NCBI RefSeq assembly: GCF_000711715.1
Contig: NZ_JONN01000002.1
Span: forward strand, 1-64,000
DNA: 64,000 bases
Direction of reading: 5' to 3'
DNA from: Sphingomonas astaxanthinifaciens DSM 22298
Lineage (GTDB): Bacteria; Pseudomonadota; Alphaproteobacteria; Sphingomonadales; Sphingomonadaceae
The notes beneath the pieces are model-generated. The model saw only the letters and a program-made list of their open reading frames with translations. It did no database searches and was not told the origin of the DNA. Positions 11,371-20,134 of this stretch are shown here, one piece after another. Each line of letters opens with the position of its first letter. Position 1 is the stretch's first letter. The translations under genes were made by a program, and so were the position numbers.

Positions 11371-12912
11371 ATGGACGCGCCCACCACCGCTCTTTCGCCG
11401 ATTGTCCTGGCCCGCGAGCCGGGATTTCGGATCGGCCGGGTCGAGGTCCGGCCCGAGACCTGCGAACTGGTGTCGGACGAGGGCAACCGGGTGCTCGAGC
11501 CCCGGGTGATGCAGGTGCTGGTGGCGCTCCACCAGGCCGGCGGCCATGTCGTCAGCCGCGACGACCTCCTTGCGCGCTGCTGGTCGGGCCGGATCGTCGG
11601 GGAGGATGCGATCCACCGGGTGATCAGCCGCCTTCGCCATGAAGCCGAGGCGGTGGGCGGGCCGTTCCGGGTCGAGACCATCACCCGGGTCGGCTACCGG
11701 ATGGTCGAGACCGGGGCTGGCGAGCGTCCGCCGCTTCCCGAACGCCGGGCGGGGATCGATCGCCGGACCTGGCTCGCGGGGGCAGGGGGCGTGGCGCTGC
11801 TCGGGGGCGCGGGCCTGAGTGCCTGGCGGTGGCGCCATCCCGCGATGCCAGCCGCGGCGCGGGCCAAGCTCGAGGAAGGCGGTCGCCAGTCGGCGCTCGG
11901 GACGGTGGAAGGCGCGGCCGCGGCGCTGGCGGCCTACAAGGAAGCCGCCGCGCTTGCCCCGGACCATGCCGAACCGTGGGGCGAACTCGCGCTCAGCTAT
12001 ACCCAGGAAGCGCAGCGCGGCAGTCCCGCGCAGTCGCTCGAGGCGGTCAACAACGCCCGCCAGGCGATTGCCCGCGCCCGCGCGATCGACCCCGACAGTC
12101 CGGAAGCGGAAGCGGCGAGCATCGGCCTGTCGATGGGGAATCGGCGGCCCGACCTTCTCGAGGTCGACCGGCGCCTGACGCGGGCCCGGCAGAAGCATCC
12201 GGACGAGCGTCTGTTTCCCGAGATGCAATGCTATTTCTATGCCCAGGTCGGACGCCTCGGCCAGGCGCTGGCCGCCTTCGACGTGCTGATGGGATTCCTG
12301 CCCGACCTGCCGGCCGTCCCGGCGGCCGCCCGCCTGTACGTGATGAACAATGTCGGCCGGGTCGAGGAGGCCGACCGGGCGATGCAGCAGTTGCTCGAAC
12401 GCTTTCCGCGCAACATCCCGGTCTGGTTCAGCGCGATCAAGATGCTGACCTATTCGGGCCGCTTCGACCGCGCGCTGGCGATGCTCGACGATGTGAACCG
12501 GCGGCCGATCGGCGTGCCGAAGTGGAACTTCGCGCTGACCCGGACCCAGGTCCTCGGCTTGTCGCAGCCGACCGACTATCGCGAGCGGGCGCGGCGGGAC
12601 ACGCTCGATTCGGCGCGCCGCGGCACGGGTTTCGCCGAGAATGCCATCCTCTTCCTCGCCGCGATCGGCGACCTCGATTCCGCTTTCGGGGTCGCGAACG
12701 CCCTCTACCTCGACGAAGGCTACCGGATCGGCGCCCAGCGCTTCACCAGCGAGCAGGGGCTGTACGACAATCGCTGGCGGCGCACGTCGGTCCTCTTCGA
12801 GCGGACCACCGCGCCGCTCCGGGCCGACCCGCGCTTTCTCCACCTGACCAGGTCGCTCGGACTGGAGCGCTACTGGAAGCTGGGCGGGACCGGGCCCGAC
12901 TATCGCGCCTGA
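11371..12912 (+). CDS. Winged-helix (OmpR/CadC-type) transmembrane regulator with TPR-like domain
   Basis: A 513-residue protein. Residues about 18-112 form an OmpR/PhoB-type winged helix (FRIGRVEVRPETCELV, VSRDDLLARCWSGRIV, HRVISRLRHEAEAV, VETITRVGYRMVE). A single hydrophobic segment at about 131-150 (TWLAGAGGVALLGGAGLSAW) follows, preceded by DRR, so a Tat-like or simple transmembrane anchor is possible. The remainder is a set of TPR-like helical repeats (AAALAAYKEAAALAPDHAEP onward) that would lie in the periplasm, as in CadC/ToxR-like one-component sensors. Target genes and signal are unknown. It diverges from atpH and is followed 128 bp later by the UrcA gene. Confidence 0.85.
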   Translation: MDAPTTALSPIVLAREPGFRIGRVEVRPETCELVSDEGNRVLEPRVMQVLVALHQAGGHVVSRDDLLARCWSGRIVGEDAIHRVISRLRHEAEAVGGPFRVETITRVGYRMVETGAGERPPLPERRAGIDRRTWLAGAGGVALLGGAGLSAWRWRHPAMPAAARAKLEEGGRQSALGTVEGAAAALAAYKEAAALAPDHAEPWGELALSYTQEAQRGSPAQSLEAVNNARQAIARARAIDPDSPEAEAASIGLSMGNRRPDLLEVDRRLTRARQKHPDERLFPEMQCYFYAQVGRLGQALAAFDVLMGFLPDLPAVPAAARLYVMNNVGRVEEADRAMQQLLERFPRNIPVWFSAIKMLTYSGRFDRALAMLDDVNRRPIGVPKWNFALTRTQVLGLSQPTDYRERARRDTLDSARRGTGFAENAILFLAAIGDLDSAFGVANALYLDEGYRIGAQRFTSEQGLYDNRWRRTSVLFERTTAPLRADPRFLHLTRSLGLERYWKLGGTGPDYRA

Positions 12913-13040
12913 TCGGGCTTTCATCAGCCTTTCATCGGACGCAGATCGGCTGCTCATCCTCGCGGCACGAAGCAGTGAGGCGCAGATTTCTCCCATCGCC
13001 GCCGGTTGGGTCCGGTTGCGAGCGAACCGGGAGACATTCC

Positions 13041-13349
13041 ATGTTGAAGCTCATCGCTCTTGCCGCGCTTGCCGCCTCGACCGTCGCCATTGCCGAAGCC
13101 CCCGCCGCCGACGACAGCAACGCGGTCGTGCTCACCGTCACCGCCCGCGACCTCGACGGGGCCGCCGGCCACCAGCGCCTGATGCGCCGGATCAGTCTCG
13201 CCGCGGAAATGCTGTGCGGCTCCTATGCCGCGCGCGAGACCCAGGACTGGGACGAGGTGAAGGCCTGTCGCAAGGCCGCCTTCCGCAGCGCCGAGCAGCA
13301 GCTGGCGGGGCTGGCGGCGGGCGGGACGGTGCGGGTCGCCGCCCGCTAG
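13041..13349 (+). CDS. UrcA family protein
   Basis: A 102-residue exported protein. It has a signal peptide (MLKLIALAALAASTVAIA, cleavage near AEA or APA) followed by a short domain with two cysteines (EMLCGSYA and VKACRKAAF) spaced as in UrcA proteins, a small periplasmic family of unknown function common in sphingomonads and caulobacters. The ATG at 13041 has a GGGAGA Shine-Dalgarno 6 bp upstream; a much longer in-frame reading through the preceding gene is a shadow. Its stop TAG overlaps the stop of the convergent GNAT gene in a shared CTAG. Confidence 0.8.
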   Translation: MLKLIALAALAASTVAIAEAPAADDSNAVVLTVTARDLDGAAGHQRLMRRISLAAEMLCGSYAARETQDWDEVKACRKAAFRSAEQQLAGLAAGGTVRVAAR

Positions 13350-13807
13350 AGTTCGAAGACCATGAAGCGGGTGAACGGGCCGGGCGGATAGTCTCCGAAC
13401 GGCCCGCTCTCCGTGAAGCCGGCGCGGTCGTAGAGCGCGTTGGCGGCGGCGAACTCCGCGCTTCGCCCGGTCTCGAGCCGGAGCCGGCGGTAGCCGCGCG
13501 CCCGCGCCTCGGCGAGGATGGCGTCCAGCAGGGACTGGCCGACGCCCTGGCGGAGCGCCGCGGGAGCCGTGCGCATCGACTTCACTTCGCCTTCGGCCTC
13601 GCCGATGTCCTTCAAGGCCCCGACCCCGAGCAGGGTGCCGTCGCGGCGAGCCGAGAAGAAGGTGATCGAGGGGTGGGCGAGAGCGTTGGCGGGAAGGACG
13701 TGGCAGGCCTCGGGCGGCGAGAAGGCGTGCATCGCCGCGACATGATGCGCGAGCAATTGTTCGACGTCCGGCCGTCCGAGTTCGCCCCGGTGAATGCTGA
13801 TCCCCAT
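13346..13807 (-). CDS. GNAT family N-acetyltransferase
   Basis: A 153-residue acetyltransferase. The acetyl-CoA pyrophosphate loop is visible as LRQGVGQSLLDAILAEARARG (R/Q-x-x-G-x-G/A pattern), preceded by the strand EGEVKSMRTAPA and followed by YRRLRLETGRSAEFAAANALYDRAGF, the usual C-terminal half. It resembles small-molecule or amino-acid N-acetyltransferases of the YsnE/putative acetyltransferase type, but the substrate is unknown. It is transcribed convergently with the UrcA gene and divergently from the DUF1203 gene. Confidence 0.85.
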   Translation of the reverse strand: MGISIHRGELGRPDVEQLLAHHVAAMHAFSPPEACHVLPANALAHPSITFFSARRDGTLLGVGALKDIGEAEGEVKSMRTAPAALRQGVGQSLLDAILAEARARGYRRLRLETGRSAEFAAANALYDRAGFTESGPFGDYPPGPFTRFMVFEL

Positions 13808-13896
13808 GCCACCGCCTCTAGTCGCGCTCTTGGCCCGCGGCGAGGTGAAGCTTTGACCGCAAGCTTCGGGACGCGGCGACGCGCGCGAAGGCGGAT

Positions 13897-14370
13897 ATGT
13901 CGGCCATGACCTACCGCATCACCGGGCTCGACCCCGCCGCCTTCGCCCCGCTCTCGGCCCTCGACGACGCCGGCCTCGCCGCGCGCGGGGTCGTGCGGAT
14001 GACCGTCACCGACAAGCCGGGCTTTCCCTGCCGGATCACGCTCGACGATGCCGAGCCGGGGGCTTCGGTACTGCTCCTCAATCACGTCAGCATCGCCGCC
14101 GGGCCCTATGCCGCCCGTCACGCCATCTTCGTCAGCGCGGGGCCAGCGGAGGCCGCCGTTTACGAGGACCGGGTGCCGCCCGCGCTCGACCGGCGGAAGC
14201 TCTCGCTGCGGGCGTTCGATTCCGATGACCTCATGGTCGACGCGCTGCTGGTCGAGCCGGGCGCGGCCGATGGCGCGATCCGCCGCCTGTTCGACAACCC
14301 GGCCGTCCGCTACATCCATGCCCATAATGCGGTGCGCGGCTGCTTTGCCGCGGCGGTGGAGCGGGCATGA
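13897..14370 (+). CDS. DUF1203 domain-containing protein
   Basis: A 157-residue cytoplasmic protein matching the DUF1203 family from end to end. It starts with YRITGLDPAAFAPL and has the conserved PGFPCRITLDDAEPGASVLL, LNHVS segment near residues 45-70 and RAFDSDDLMVDA, then RYIHAHNAVRGCFAA near the C-terminus. The function of the family is unknown. Its stop overlaps the ATG of ada in ATGA, so it is the first gene of a two-gene operon with a DNA-alkylation repair gene. Confidence 0.85.
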   Translation: MSAMTYRITGLDPAAFAPLSALDDAGLAARGVVRMTVTDKPGFPCRITLDDAEPGASVLLLNHVSIAAGPYAARHAIFVSAGPAEAAVYEDRVPPALDRRKLSLRAFDSDDLMVDALLVEPGAADGAIRRLFDNPAVRYIHAHNAVRGCFAAAVERA

Positions 14371-15410
14371 TGGTGAACGAGGACAGGGCCTGGGCCGCCT
14401 TCGAGGCCCGCGACCGCGCCGCCGACGGGCAATTCGTGGTCGGCGTGGTGACGACCGGCATCTACTGCCGCCCGTCCTGCCCCGCGCGGCACCCAAAGCG
14501 CGAGAATGTCCGCTTCTTCACCGACGGGGCGGCGGCGCGCGAGGCGGGCCTTCGCGCCTGCAAGCGCTGCCTGCCCGACCATGTCGCGCCCGACGAGGCG
14601 GCGGTGACGGCCGTCCGCGCCATGCTCGAGGAAGCGGGCGGACCGCTGCCGCTCGAACTGCTCGGCCGCAAGACCGGCTACTCGCCGACCCATCTCCAGC
14701 GCATCTTCACCCGCACCCTCGGCCTGTCGCCCGCCGCCTTCGGGCGTGCGCTCCGGCTCGAGCGGGCGAAGACGAGCCTCGGCGAAGGAAGCAGCGTCAC
14801 CGAGGCCATTTACGAGGCGGGCTATTCGGGGCCCAGCCGCTTCTATGCCGAGGCGGGCGCGCTGGGGCTGAGGCCCGCCGACATTCGCCGGGGAGGCAAG
14901 GGCATGATGATCCGCTACGCCTCGGCCGAAACCCGCTTCGGTCCGCTGCTGATCGCCGCCACCGAGCGCGGGCTGTGCCACGTCGGCTTCGATTCGACGC
15001 CCGAGCGGCTGGCCCATGAATATCCGCAGGCCGAGCTGGTCGAGGATGGCGACGCCCCTTTGATCAAGGCGGCGCTGGCGGCGATCGAGGATCCCGCGCT
15101 TGCCGCCGCGCTTCCGGTCGATGTTCCCGGCACCGCCTTCCAGCAGCGGGTCTGGGCCGAGCTGCGCAAGATCCCGCCCGGCGAGACCCGCTCCTACCTC
15201 GACATCGCCCGCGCGCTCGGCGACCCCAATGCGACCCGCGCGGTCGGCAGCGCCAATGGCCGCAACCCGGTGGCGATCATCGTGCCGTGCCACCGGGTGG
15301 TGCGGAACGACGGCGCGCTTGGCGGCTATGCCGGCGGACTGGACCGCAAGCGCGCGCTGCTCGAGGCCGAGGCGGCCAGCGCGCAGGGGTCGTTGCCGCT
15401 CGCCCGCTGA
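14367..15410 (+). CDS. ada: Bifunctional Ada: methylphosphotriester sensor and O6-methylguanine-DNA methyltransferase
   Basis: A 347-residue protein with the full three-part Ada layout. The N-terminal zinc domain has Cys34, Cys38, Cys65 and Cys68, the same spacing as E. coli Cys38/42/69/72; Cys34 is the expected methyl acceptor from phosphotriesters. The middle is an AraC-type helix-turn-helix (TGYSPTHLQRIFTRTLGLSP). The C-terminal methyltransferase contains IIVPCHRVVR with the acceptor Cys308. It repairs O6-methylguanine and activates its own regulon after methylation. It follows DUF1203 with a 4-bp overlap. Confidence 0.95.
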   Translation: MMVNEDRAWAAFEARDRAADGQFVVGVVTTGIYCRPSCPARHPKRENVRFFTDGAAAREAGLRACKRCLPDHVAPDEAAVTAVRAMLEEAGGPLPLELLGRKTGYSPTHLQRIFTRTLGLSPAAFGRALRLERAKTSLGEGSSVTEAIYEAGYSGPSRFYAEAGALGLRPADIRRGGKGMMIRYASAETRFGPLLIAATERGLCHVGFDSTPERLAHEYPQAELVEDGDAPLIKAALAAIEDPALAAALPVDVPGTAFQQRVWAELRKIPPGETRSYLDIARALGDPNATRAVGSANGRNPVAIIVPCHRVVRNDGALGGYAGGLDRKRALLEAEAASAQGSLPLAR

Positions 15411-15413
15411 GGG

Positions 15414-16928
15414 TCAGGACGCGGTCGTCGGGCTCCCCGCCGCGGCCTGAAGCTGCGCCATCCGCTCGCGCGCGCTCTTGCGCTGCGGGCTGTCGTGGGG
15501 CGAGTTCGCCAGCGGGGCGAGGACCGCGATCGCCGCGCTCCAGCGCTTGGCGCGGGCATATTCCTCGACCAGCGCGAGGCGCATCTCGTCATTGTCAGGC
15601 AGCGTCGCCACCGCCGCCTCGAGGCCGCTGACCGCCCCCGCGCTGGGCGTCTCGCCCGCCAGCCGGAAGCTCTGGTAGAAGGCGTAGAGCGGAAGCGCCT
15701 CGTCCGGATTGGCGCGATTGGCCTTGACCGCGAGTGCCCGCGCCTCGGCCGCCTTCGCGCTCCGTGCCGCACCCGACAGGGCCTGCGACTCCTCGGCGAG
15801 CAGGAGCGAGCGGCGGACGAGGCCGCGGACGTTGCCGGGGTCGATCGCCAGCAGGCGGTTGGCCGCCGCCGCCGAACCCGCCTTGTCGCCGTTCACCGCC
15901 GCCGCCTCGGCGAGCAGGGTCAGCGCGAACGGATCCTGCGGGAAGCGTGCGGCCTTCTCCTGCACCTTGTCGTAGAGCGCGCGGCGGCGCTTCACCTCGC
16001 GGTCGCGGTCGCTCTTGTCCTTGATGACGTCGAGCGAATCGTCGTCGAAGGCCATCAGCTCGGGAAGCAGCGCGACCTCGGCCGCCGACAGTGCACGCGA
16101 GCCGGTCACCACCGGGGTCGCGATCGTGGGCGCGACCGGACGGACGATCCAGCTGCCGCGGCTGACGTGCATGCGCACCTCGGCATTGAGCTTGGAGAGG
16201 TCGCCGAAGGCGGTGGTCGCCGCATCCTTGTTCGACTTGCCCGCGTTGAGGAGCTGGAGATAGGTGCGGAGCTGCTTGGCGCGCACCGGGTCCATGGTCA
16301 GATACTGGGTGATCGCCCAGCCCTGCCCGTAATTGTCGAAGTCGCGGACCGTGTCCTTGGCGAGCAATTCCTGGAGCGGGATCCAGTAGGTGACGAGGTC
16401 GTTGCCGCGCTGCTTGGCGGGCGCGCCGTACATGATGCGCCCGTCCTTCTCCATCGTGGACGACCCGACCAGTTCGGCGAAGCCCTCGACATACCAGCCG
16501 GGATAGGTCGCCGGGAAATATTGCAGCATGAAATGATGCGCATATTCGTGCTGGAGGACGAGGAGCGGGGTGAAGTAGCGCCCGCCCGCGTCGGTCTTGC
16601 GCGGGGTCAGGAGGAAGGGGCCGAAGGTGTTGCTGGTATAGAAGCCGGCGATGCCCGTGTTGCTGACTCCGAGCGCCTTCTCGATGTCGTCGGTGCTGGC
16701 GACCTCGAAGATGCGGACCTTGGCGGGATTGTCGTCGGGGATGCCGGTCGCCATCCGCATCAGCTTGTCATAGCGCTCGAGCCGGGCGGCGAGCTCGGTC
16801 GCCTTCGCCTCGCCGCTTTCCGAATAGATCTGGAAGTGCCGGGCTTCATAGACCCGCCATTCGGCGGCGGCCGGGCTGGCGCTGCTGAGCGCCGCCGCAA
16901 GAACCGCGCCCAAGACCTTCAAACGCAT
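15414..16928 (-). CDS. Secreted HExxH metalloprotease-like protein with TPR-like C-terminus
   Basis: A 504-residue protein with a signal peptide (MRLKVLGAVLAAALSSASPA, cleavage after AAA near residue 22). Residues 127-131 are HEYAH, a zinc-protease HExxH, with a downstream Glu in YVEGFAE (residues 146-152), the gluzincin or peptidase MA arrangement. The region from about 250 onward has repeat-like helices (LLAEAAAVNGDKAGSAAAANRLL) that look like TPR units. The start is placed at the ATG before the signal peptide; longer readings extend into the photolyase gene. It probably acts in the periplasm, but a target is unknown. Confidence 0.75.
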   Translation of the reverse strand: MRLKVLGAVLAAALSSASPAAAEWRVYEARHFQIYSESGEAKATELAARLERYDKLMRMATGIPDDNPAKVRIFEVASTDDIEKALGVSNTGIAGFYTSNTFGPFLLTPRKTDAGGRYFTPLLVLQHEYAHHFMLQYFPATYPGWYVEGFAELVGSSTMEKDGRIMYGAPAKQRGNDLVTYWIPLQELLAKDTVRDFDNYGQGWAITQYLTMDPVRAKQLRTYLQLLNAGKSNKDAATTAFGDLSKLNAEVRMHVSRGSWIVRPVAPTIATPVVTGSRALSAAEVALLPELMAFDDDSLDVIKDKSDRDREVKRRRALYDKVQEKAARFPQDPFALTLLAEAAAVNGDKAGSAAAANRLLAIDPGNVRGLVRRSLLLAEESQALSGAARSAKAAEARALAVKANRANPDEALPLYAFYQSFRLAGETPSAGAVSGLEAAVATLPDNDEMRLALVEEYARAKRWSAAIAVLAPLANSPHDSPQRKSARERMAQLQAAAGSPTTAS

Positions 16929-16966
16929 GACTTTCCCCCAGTCAATTACTCGGCACGGGGGCAAGT

Positions 16967-18544
16967 CTATCCGCGCTTCTCCTCCTGTCCAGTGGCGCGG
17001 GCCCAGCCGGGGGCGGCGGGCTCGAGATGGTCGAGGAACTGTTGCGCCTGCGCCCTGATCTCGGCCTTGGTGTCCTCGCCGAAGCGGTCCCAGGTCGCAT
17101 AGGGCTGCCACATCCGGCGATTGCCCCGCAGCTTCTGCTCGTTGCGGTCGAGGAAGTCCCAGTAGAGCGCGTTGAACGGGCAGGCGCCCTCGCCGACGCG
17201 CTGCTTGACGTCGTAGCGGCAGCCTTTGCAGTAATTGCTCATCCGGTTGATGTAGGCGCCCGAGCCCGCATAGGGCTTGGTCCCGAGCCGGCCGCCGTCG
17301 GCGAACTGGCTCATCCCGAGCACATTGGGATGCTCGACCCATTCATAGGCGTCGGCATAGACGACGAGATACCAGTCGGCGACCTCATGCGGGTCGATCC
17401 CCGCCAGCATCGCGAAATTGCCGAGCACCATCAGCCGCTGGATATGGTGGGCATAGGCATTGTCGCGGGTGTTGCGGACGGCGTCGGCGCAGCAGGCCAT
17501 GGCGGTCTCGCCGGTCCAGTAGAAGTCGGGGAGCGGGCGGCGGTTGCCGAAGAAATTGGCGCGGTCGAGGCCGGGCATCTCGAGCCAGTACATGCCGCGG
17601 ACATATTCGCGCCAGCCGATCATCTGGCGAATGAAGCCCTCGGCGGCGTTGAGCGGGACGGTGCCGGCGCGAAAGGCCGCCTCGGTCGCTTCGCAGACTT
17701 CGAGCGCGGTGAGCAGGCCGCAGTTGAGGCTGGTCGAGAGCCGCGAATGATAGAGATAGTCCTCGCCCTCGAGCATCGCGTCCTGGTAGGTGCCGAAGCG
17801 CGGCAGGCGCTCGGTGACGAAGTCGGCGAGAAGGGCCCGGGCCTGGTCCCGTGTTACCGGGAGTTCGAACCGGTCGAGCGTCCCGAAATGTTGGCCGAAG
17901 CGCTGCTCGACCAGCGCGATGACGTCCTTCGTGATCGCGTCGGGGGCGAAGGACAGCGGTCTACGCAGCGGCCGGGCCTTGGGCGGCGGAGCGCGATTCT
18001 CTTTGTCGAAATTCCACTGGCCCCCGACGGGGGTGCCGTCCTCTTCCATGAGGAGGCCGGTGCGCCTGCGCTGCTGGCGGTAGAAGCTCTCCATGACGAG
18101 TTCGCGCCGGGCGGCGGCCCAGGCGAAAAAGTCGGGAAGGGGGCAGATGAAGCGATCGTCGCCGAGCACGTCCACGGGGATGCCGAAGCGGTCGGACCAG
18201 GTGGCGATGGCCTGCGCGACCCGATATTCGCCCGCTTCGACGATCCGGATGGCCGAGGGGCGGTGACGCTCGACCGCGCGGGCGACCTCGCCGGTGAAGC
18301 TGCCGCTGTTCTCGGGATCGTCGAGCCGGATGTAATCGACGGTCCAGCCGTCGGCCCTAAGTTCCTCGGCGAAATGGCGCATGGCCGAGAGGATGAGGAC
18401 GATCTTCGCCTTGTGGTGGCGGACGTAGGTCGTCTCCTCGGCGACCTCCATCAGCAGCACGACCGACTCCGCCTTGTCCGCGCTCCGGAGCGAGGCGAGG
18501 CCGTGGCTGAGCTGGTCGCCGAGGACGGGAATGAGCGTGGTCAT
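16967..18544 (-). CDS. phrB: FeS-type (6-4) photolyase / cryptochrome-related protein
   Basis: A 525-residue flavoprotein of the FeS-BCP group (deoxyribodipyrimidine photolyase-related, like Agrobacterium PhrB). The N-terminus LIPVLGDQLSHGLASLRSAD is typical of the group. Cysteines that would bind the 4Fe-4S cluster appear as one in ETAMACCADAVRNTRDNAYA and three in NYCKGCRYDVKQRVGEGACP. The FAD pocket block NTRDNAYAHHIQRLMVLGNF is intact. Members repair UV (6-4) photoproducts with light, using a lumazine antenna. It lies next to the metalloprotease gene with 38 bp between them. Confidence 0.9.
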   Translation of the reverse strand: MTTLIPVLGDQLSHGLASLRSADKAESVVLLMEVAEETTYVRHHKAKIVLILSAMRHFAEELRADGWTVDYIRLDDPENSGSFTGEVARAVERHRPSAIRIVEAGEYRVAQAIATWSDRFGIPVDVLGDDRFICPLPDFFAWAAARRELVMESFYRQQRRRTGLLMEEDGTPVGGQWNFDKENRAPPPKARPLRRPLSFAPDAITKDVIALVEQRFGQHFGTLDRFELPVTRDQARALLADFVTERLPRFGTYQDAMLEGEDYLYHSRLSTSLNCGLLTALEVCEATEAAFRAGTVPLNAAEGFIRQMIGWREYVRGMYWLEMPGLDRANFFGNRRPLPDFYWTGETAMACCADAVRNTRDNAYAHHIQRLMVLGNFAMLAGIDPHEVADWYLVVYADAYEWVEHPNVLGMSQFADGGRLGTKPYAGSGAYINRMSNYCKGCRYDVKQRVGEGACPFNALYWDFLDRNEQKLRGNRRMWQPYATWDRFGEDTKAEIRAQAQQFLDHLEPAAPGWARATGQEEKRG

Positions 18545-18662
18545 GGCGGCGAGTTAATCGCGCCCGCCGCCATCGCCAGACCGGACAAAGCCCATCGCCT
18601 CGTCGATAACGCGTTCACTGCGGGCTGCGGGGGGCCATGCTCTAACCACATGCAAGCGAGCC

Positions 18663-19163
18663 ATGCGTCGCTTCGTTCCCGCCCTGCTGCTGCTCCCGCT
18701 CGCCACCGCCACGGCCGCTTCCGCCCAGTCGTGGGAAGGGGAGGTGCTTTCCCTGCACAACCGCGAGCGCGCAGCTTGGCGGGTGCCGCCGCTGGCGTGG
18801 GACATGGGCCTCGCAGCCGCGGCCGACCGCTGGGCCGCCGAACTCGCGCGGACCAACCGCTGGGGCCATTCGCCCAAGTCGCTGCGCGGCAACCAGGGCG
18901 AAAACCTCTGGATGGGGACCCGCAACGCCTATCCGGTGAGCGCGATGGTCGGGGCGTGGGTCGGCGAGCGGCGCTGGTTCCGGCCGGGGGTGTTCCCGGC
19001 GGTCAGCCGGACCGGCAACTGGGCCGACGTCGGGCATTACACGCAGATGATCTCCGCCCGCTCGGTCCGGGTCGGCTGCGCGATCCGCTCGACCCGGAGC
19101 TGGAGCTATCTCGTCTGCCGCTATTCGCCTTCGGGCAATGTTGACGGGCTGCGCATCCCCTGA
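18663..19163 (+). CDS. CAP/SCP-PR1 domain secreted protein
   Basis: A 166-residue exported protein: a signal peptide (MRRFVPALLLLPLATATAAS, cleavage after AQS near residue 22-23) and one CAP domain. Family motifs are LHNRERAAWRVPPLAWDMGL at the N-terminus, the GENLWMGT turn, GHYTQMI with the conserved His and GCAIRS. Bacterial CAP proteins are periplasmic or surface proteins of mostly unknown role. Cys residues at 139 and near 153 could form a disulphide. A single-gene unit; the ATG at 18663 is preceded by GCAAGCGAGCC with no strong Shine-Dalgarno. Confidence 0.9.
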   Translation: MRRFVPALLLLPLATATAASAQSWEGEVLSLHNRERAAWRVPPLAWDMGLAAAADRWAAELARTNRWGHSPKSLRGNQGENLWMGTRNAYPVSAMVGAWVGERRWFRPGVFPAVSRTGNWADVGHYTQMISARSVRVGCAIRSTRSWSYLVCRYSPSGNVDGLRIP

Positions 19164-19225
19164 GCGCGATTGCGCGTCACCGGCCGCCGTCCTAGCCTGA
19201 CCGTCACTTGGGAGCGGGAACAGCC

Positions 19226-20134
19226 ATGGACGAAGGGCAAGGACCGGCGGCGGCACGGCCGTTGTGGCGGAAGATCGTCATCGCGATGGTGATTTCGATC
19301 GCGGCGATGGTGGTGGCGGGACTGGTCTCGACCTGGCTGCTCGGGCTGCTGCCGATGGACGGGACGCTGCTCTCCACCTTTACCAAGGCGTCGGTGACGG
19401 TGCTGGTCGCCTTGCTCGCCTACAAGCTGGTGGTCGCGCGGGTCGGCGAGCGGCCGCGCGACGACCTCGCCTTCATCGCCGCGGGCCTGCGCGATCTTGT
19501 GCTGGGCACGCTCGGCGGGGCGGCGCTCTTCTCGGCGGTGGTCGCGGTGGCAGCCTTGCTCGGCGTCTATCGGCTCAACGGGATCGACGACCCCAGGGAG
19601 CTGCTGTTCGCGATCCTCGTCTTCGGGCTGGTCCCGGCGGTGACCGAGGAGATCGTCGCGCGCGGGATCCTGTTCCGCTTCCTCGAGGAATTCGCGGGCT
19701 CGTGGGCGGCGCTCATCATCACCTCGGCGCTGTTCGGGCTGGCCCATTACGGCAATCCCGGCGCGACCCTGTTCAGTTCGGCCACGATCGCCCTCGAGGC
19801 GGGCGTGCTGCTCGGCGGCGCCTATATGCTGACCCGCAACCTGTGGCTGGCGGTGGGTCTTCACGGCGGATGGAACGCGACGCAAGGCGGGCTCTACGGC
19901 CTGCCGGTGTCGGGCTTACCGAGCCGGGGCTTCTTCTCCTCGACCTTGTCGGGCGATCCCCTCCTGTCGGGCGGCTCGTTCGGGCTCGAGGCCTCGCTGA
20001 TCGCGGTGGTGCTGGTCACCGGCGCGGGGGCGTGGCTGGTGGTGCTCGCCCGGCGCCGCGGCCACGTCGTCGGCCCCTGGTGGGTGACCCGGCGGGTGCG
20101 GAGCGAGGAAGCCGCCGCGCCGCTCCCCGCCTAG
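19226..20134 (+). CDS. CPBP family intramembrane glutamic endopeptidase
   Basis: A 302-residue membrane protein with about eight hydrophobic helices. The family motif is EEIVARGILFRFLEE, followed by TSALFGLAHYGNPGA and a third block GLHGGWNATQGGLYGL, which carry the catalytic Glu and His residues. The ATG at 19226 has a GGGAGCGGGA Shine-Dalgarno; an in-frame TTG at 19208 adds only six residues and overlaps that site. Its stop overlaps the convergent priA stop in CTAG. The substrate is unknown. It differs in length and loop sequence from the CPBP protein at the start of the window. Confidence 0.88.
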   Translation: MDEGQGPAAARPLWRKIVIAMVISIAAMVVAGLVSTWLLGLLPMDGTLLSTFTKASVTVLVALLAYKLVVARVGERPRDDLAFIAAGLRDLVLGTLGGAALFSAVVAVAALLGVYRLNGIDDPRELLFAILVFGLVPAVTEEIVARGILFRFLEEFAGSWAALIITSALFGLAHYGNPGATLFSSATIALEAGVLLGGAYMLTRNLWLAVGLHGGWNATQGGLYGLPVSGLPSRGFFSSTLSGDPLLSGGSFGLEASLIAVVLVTGAGAWLVVLARRRGHVVGPWWVTRRVRSEEAAAPLPA

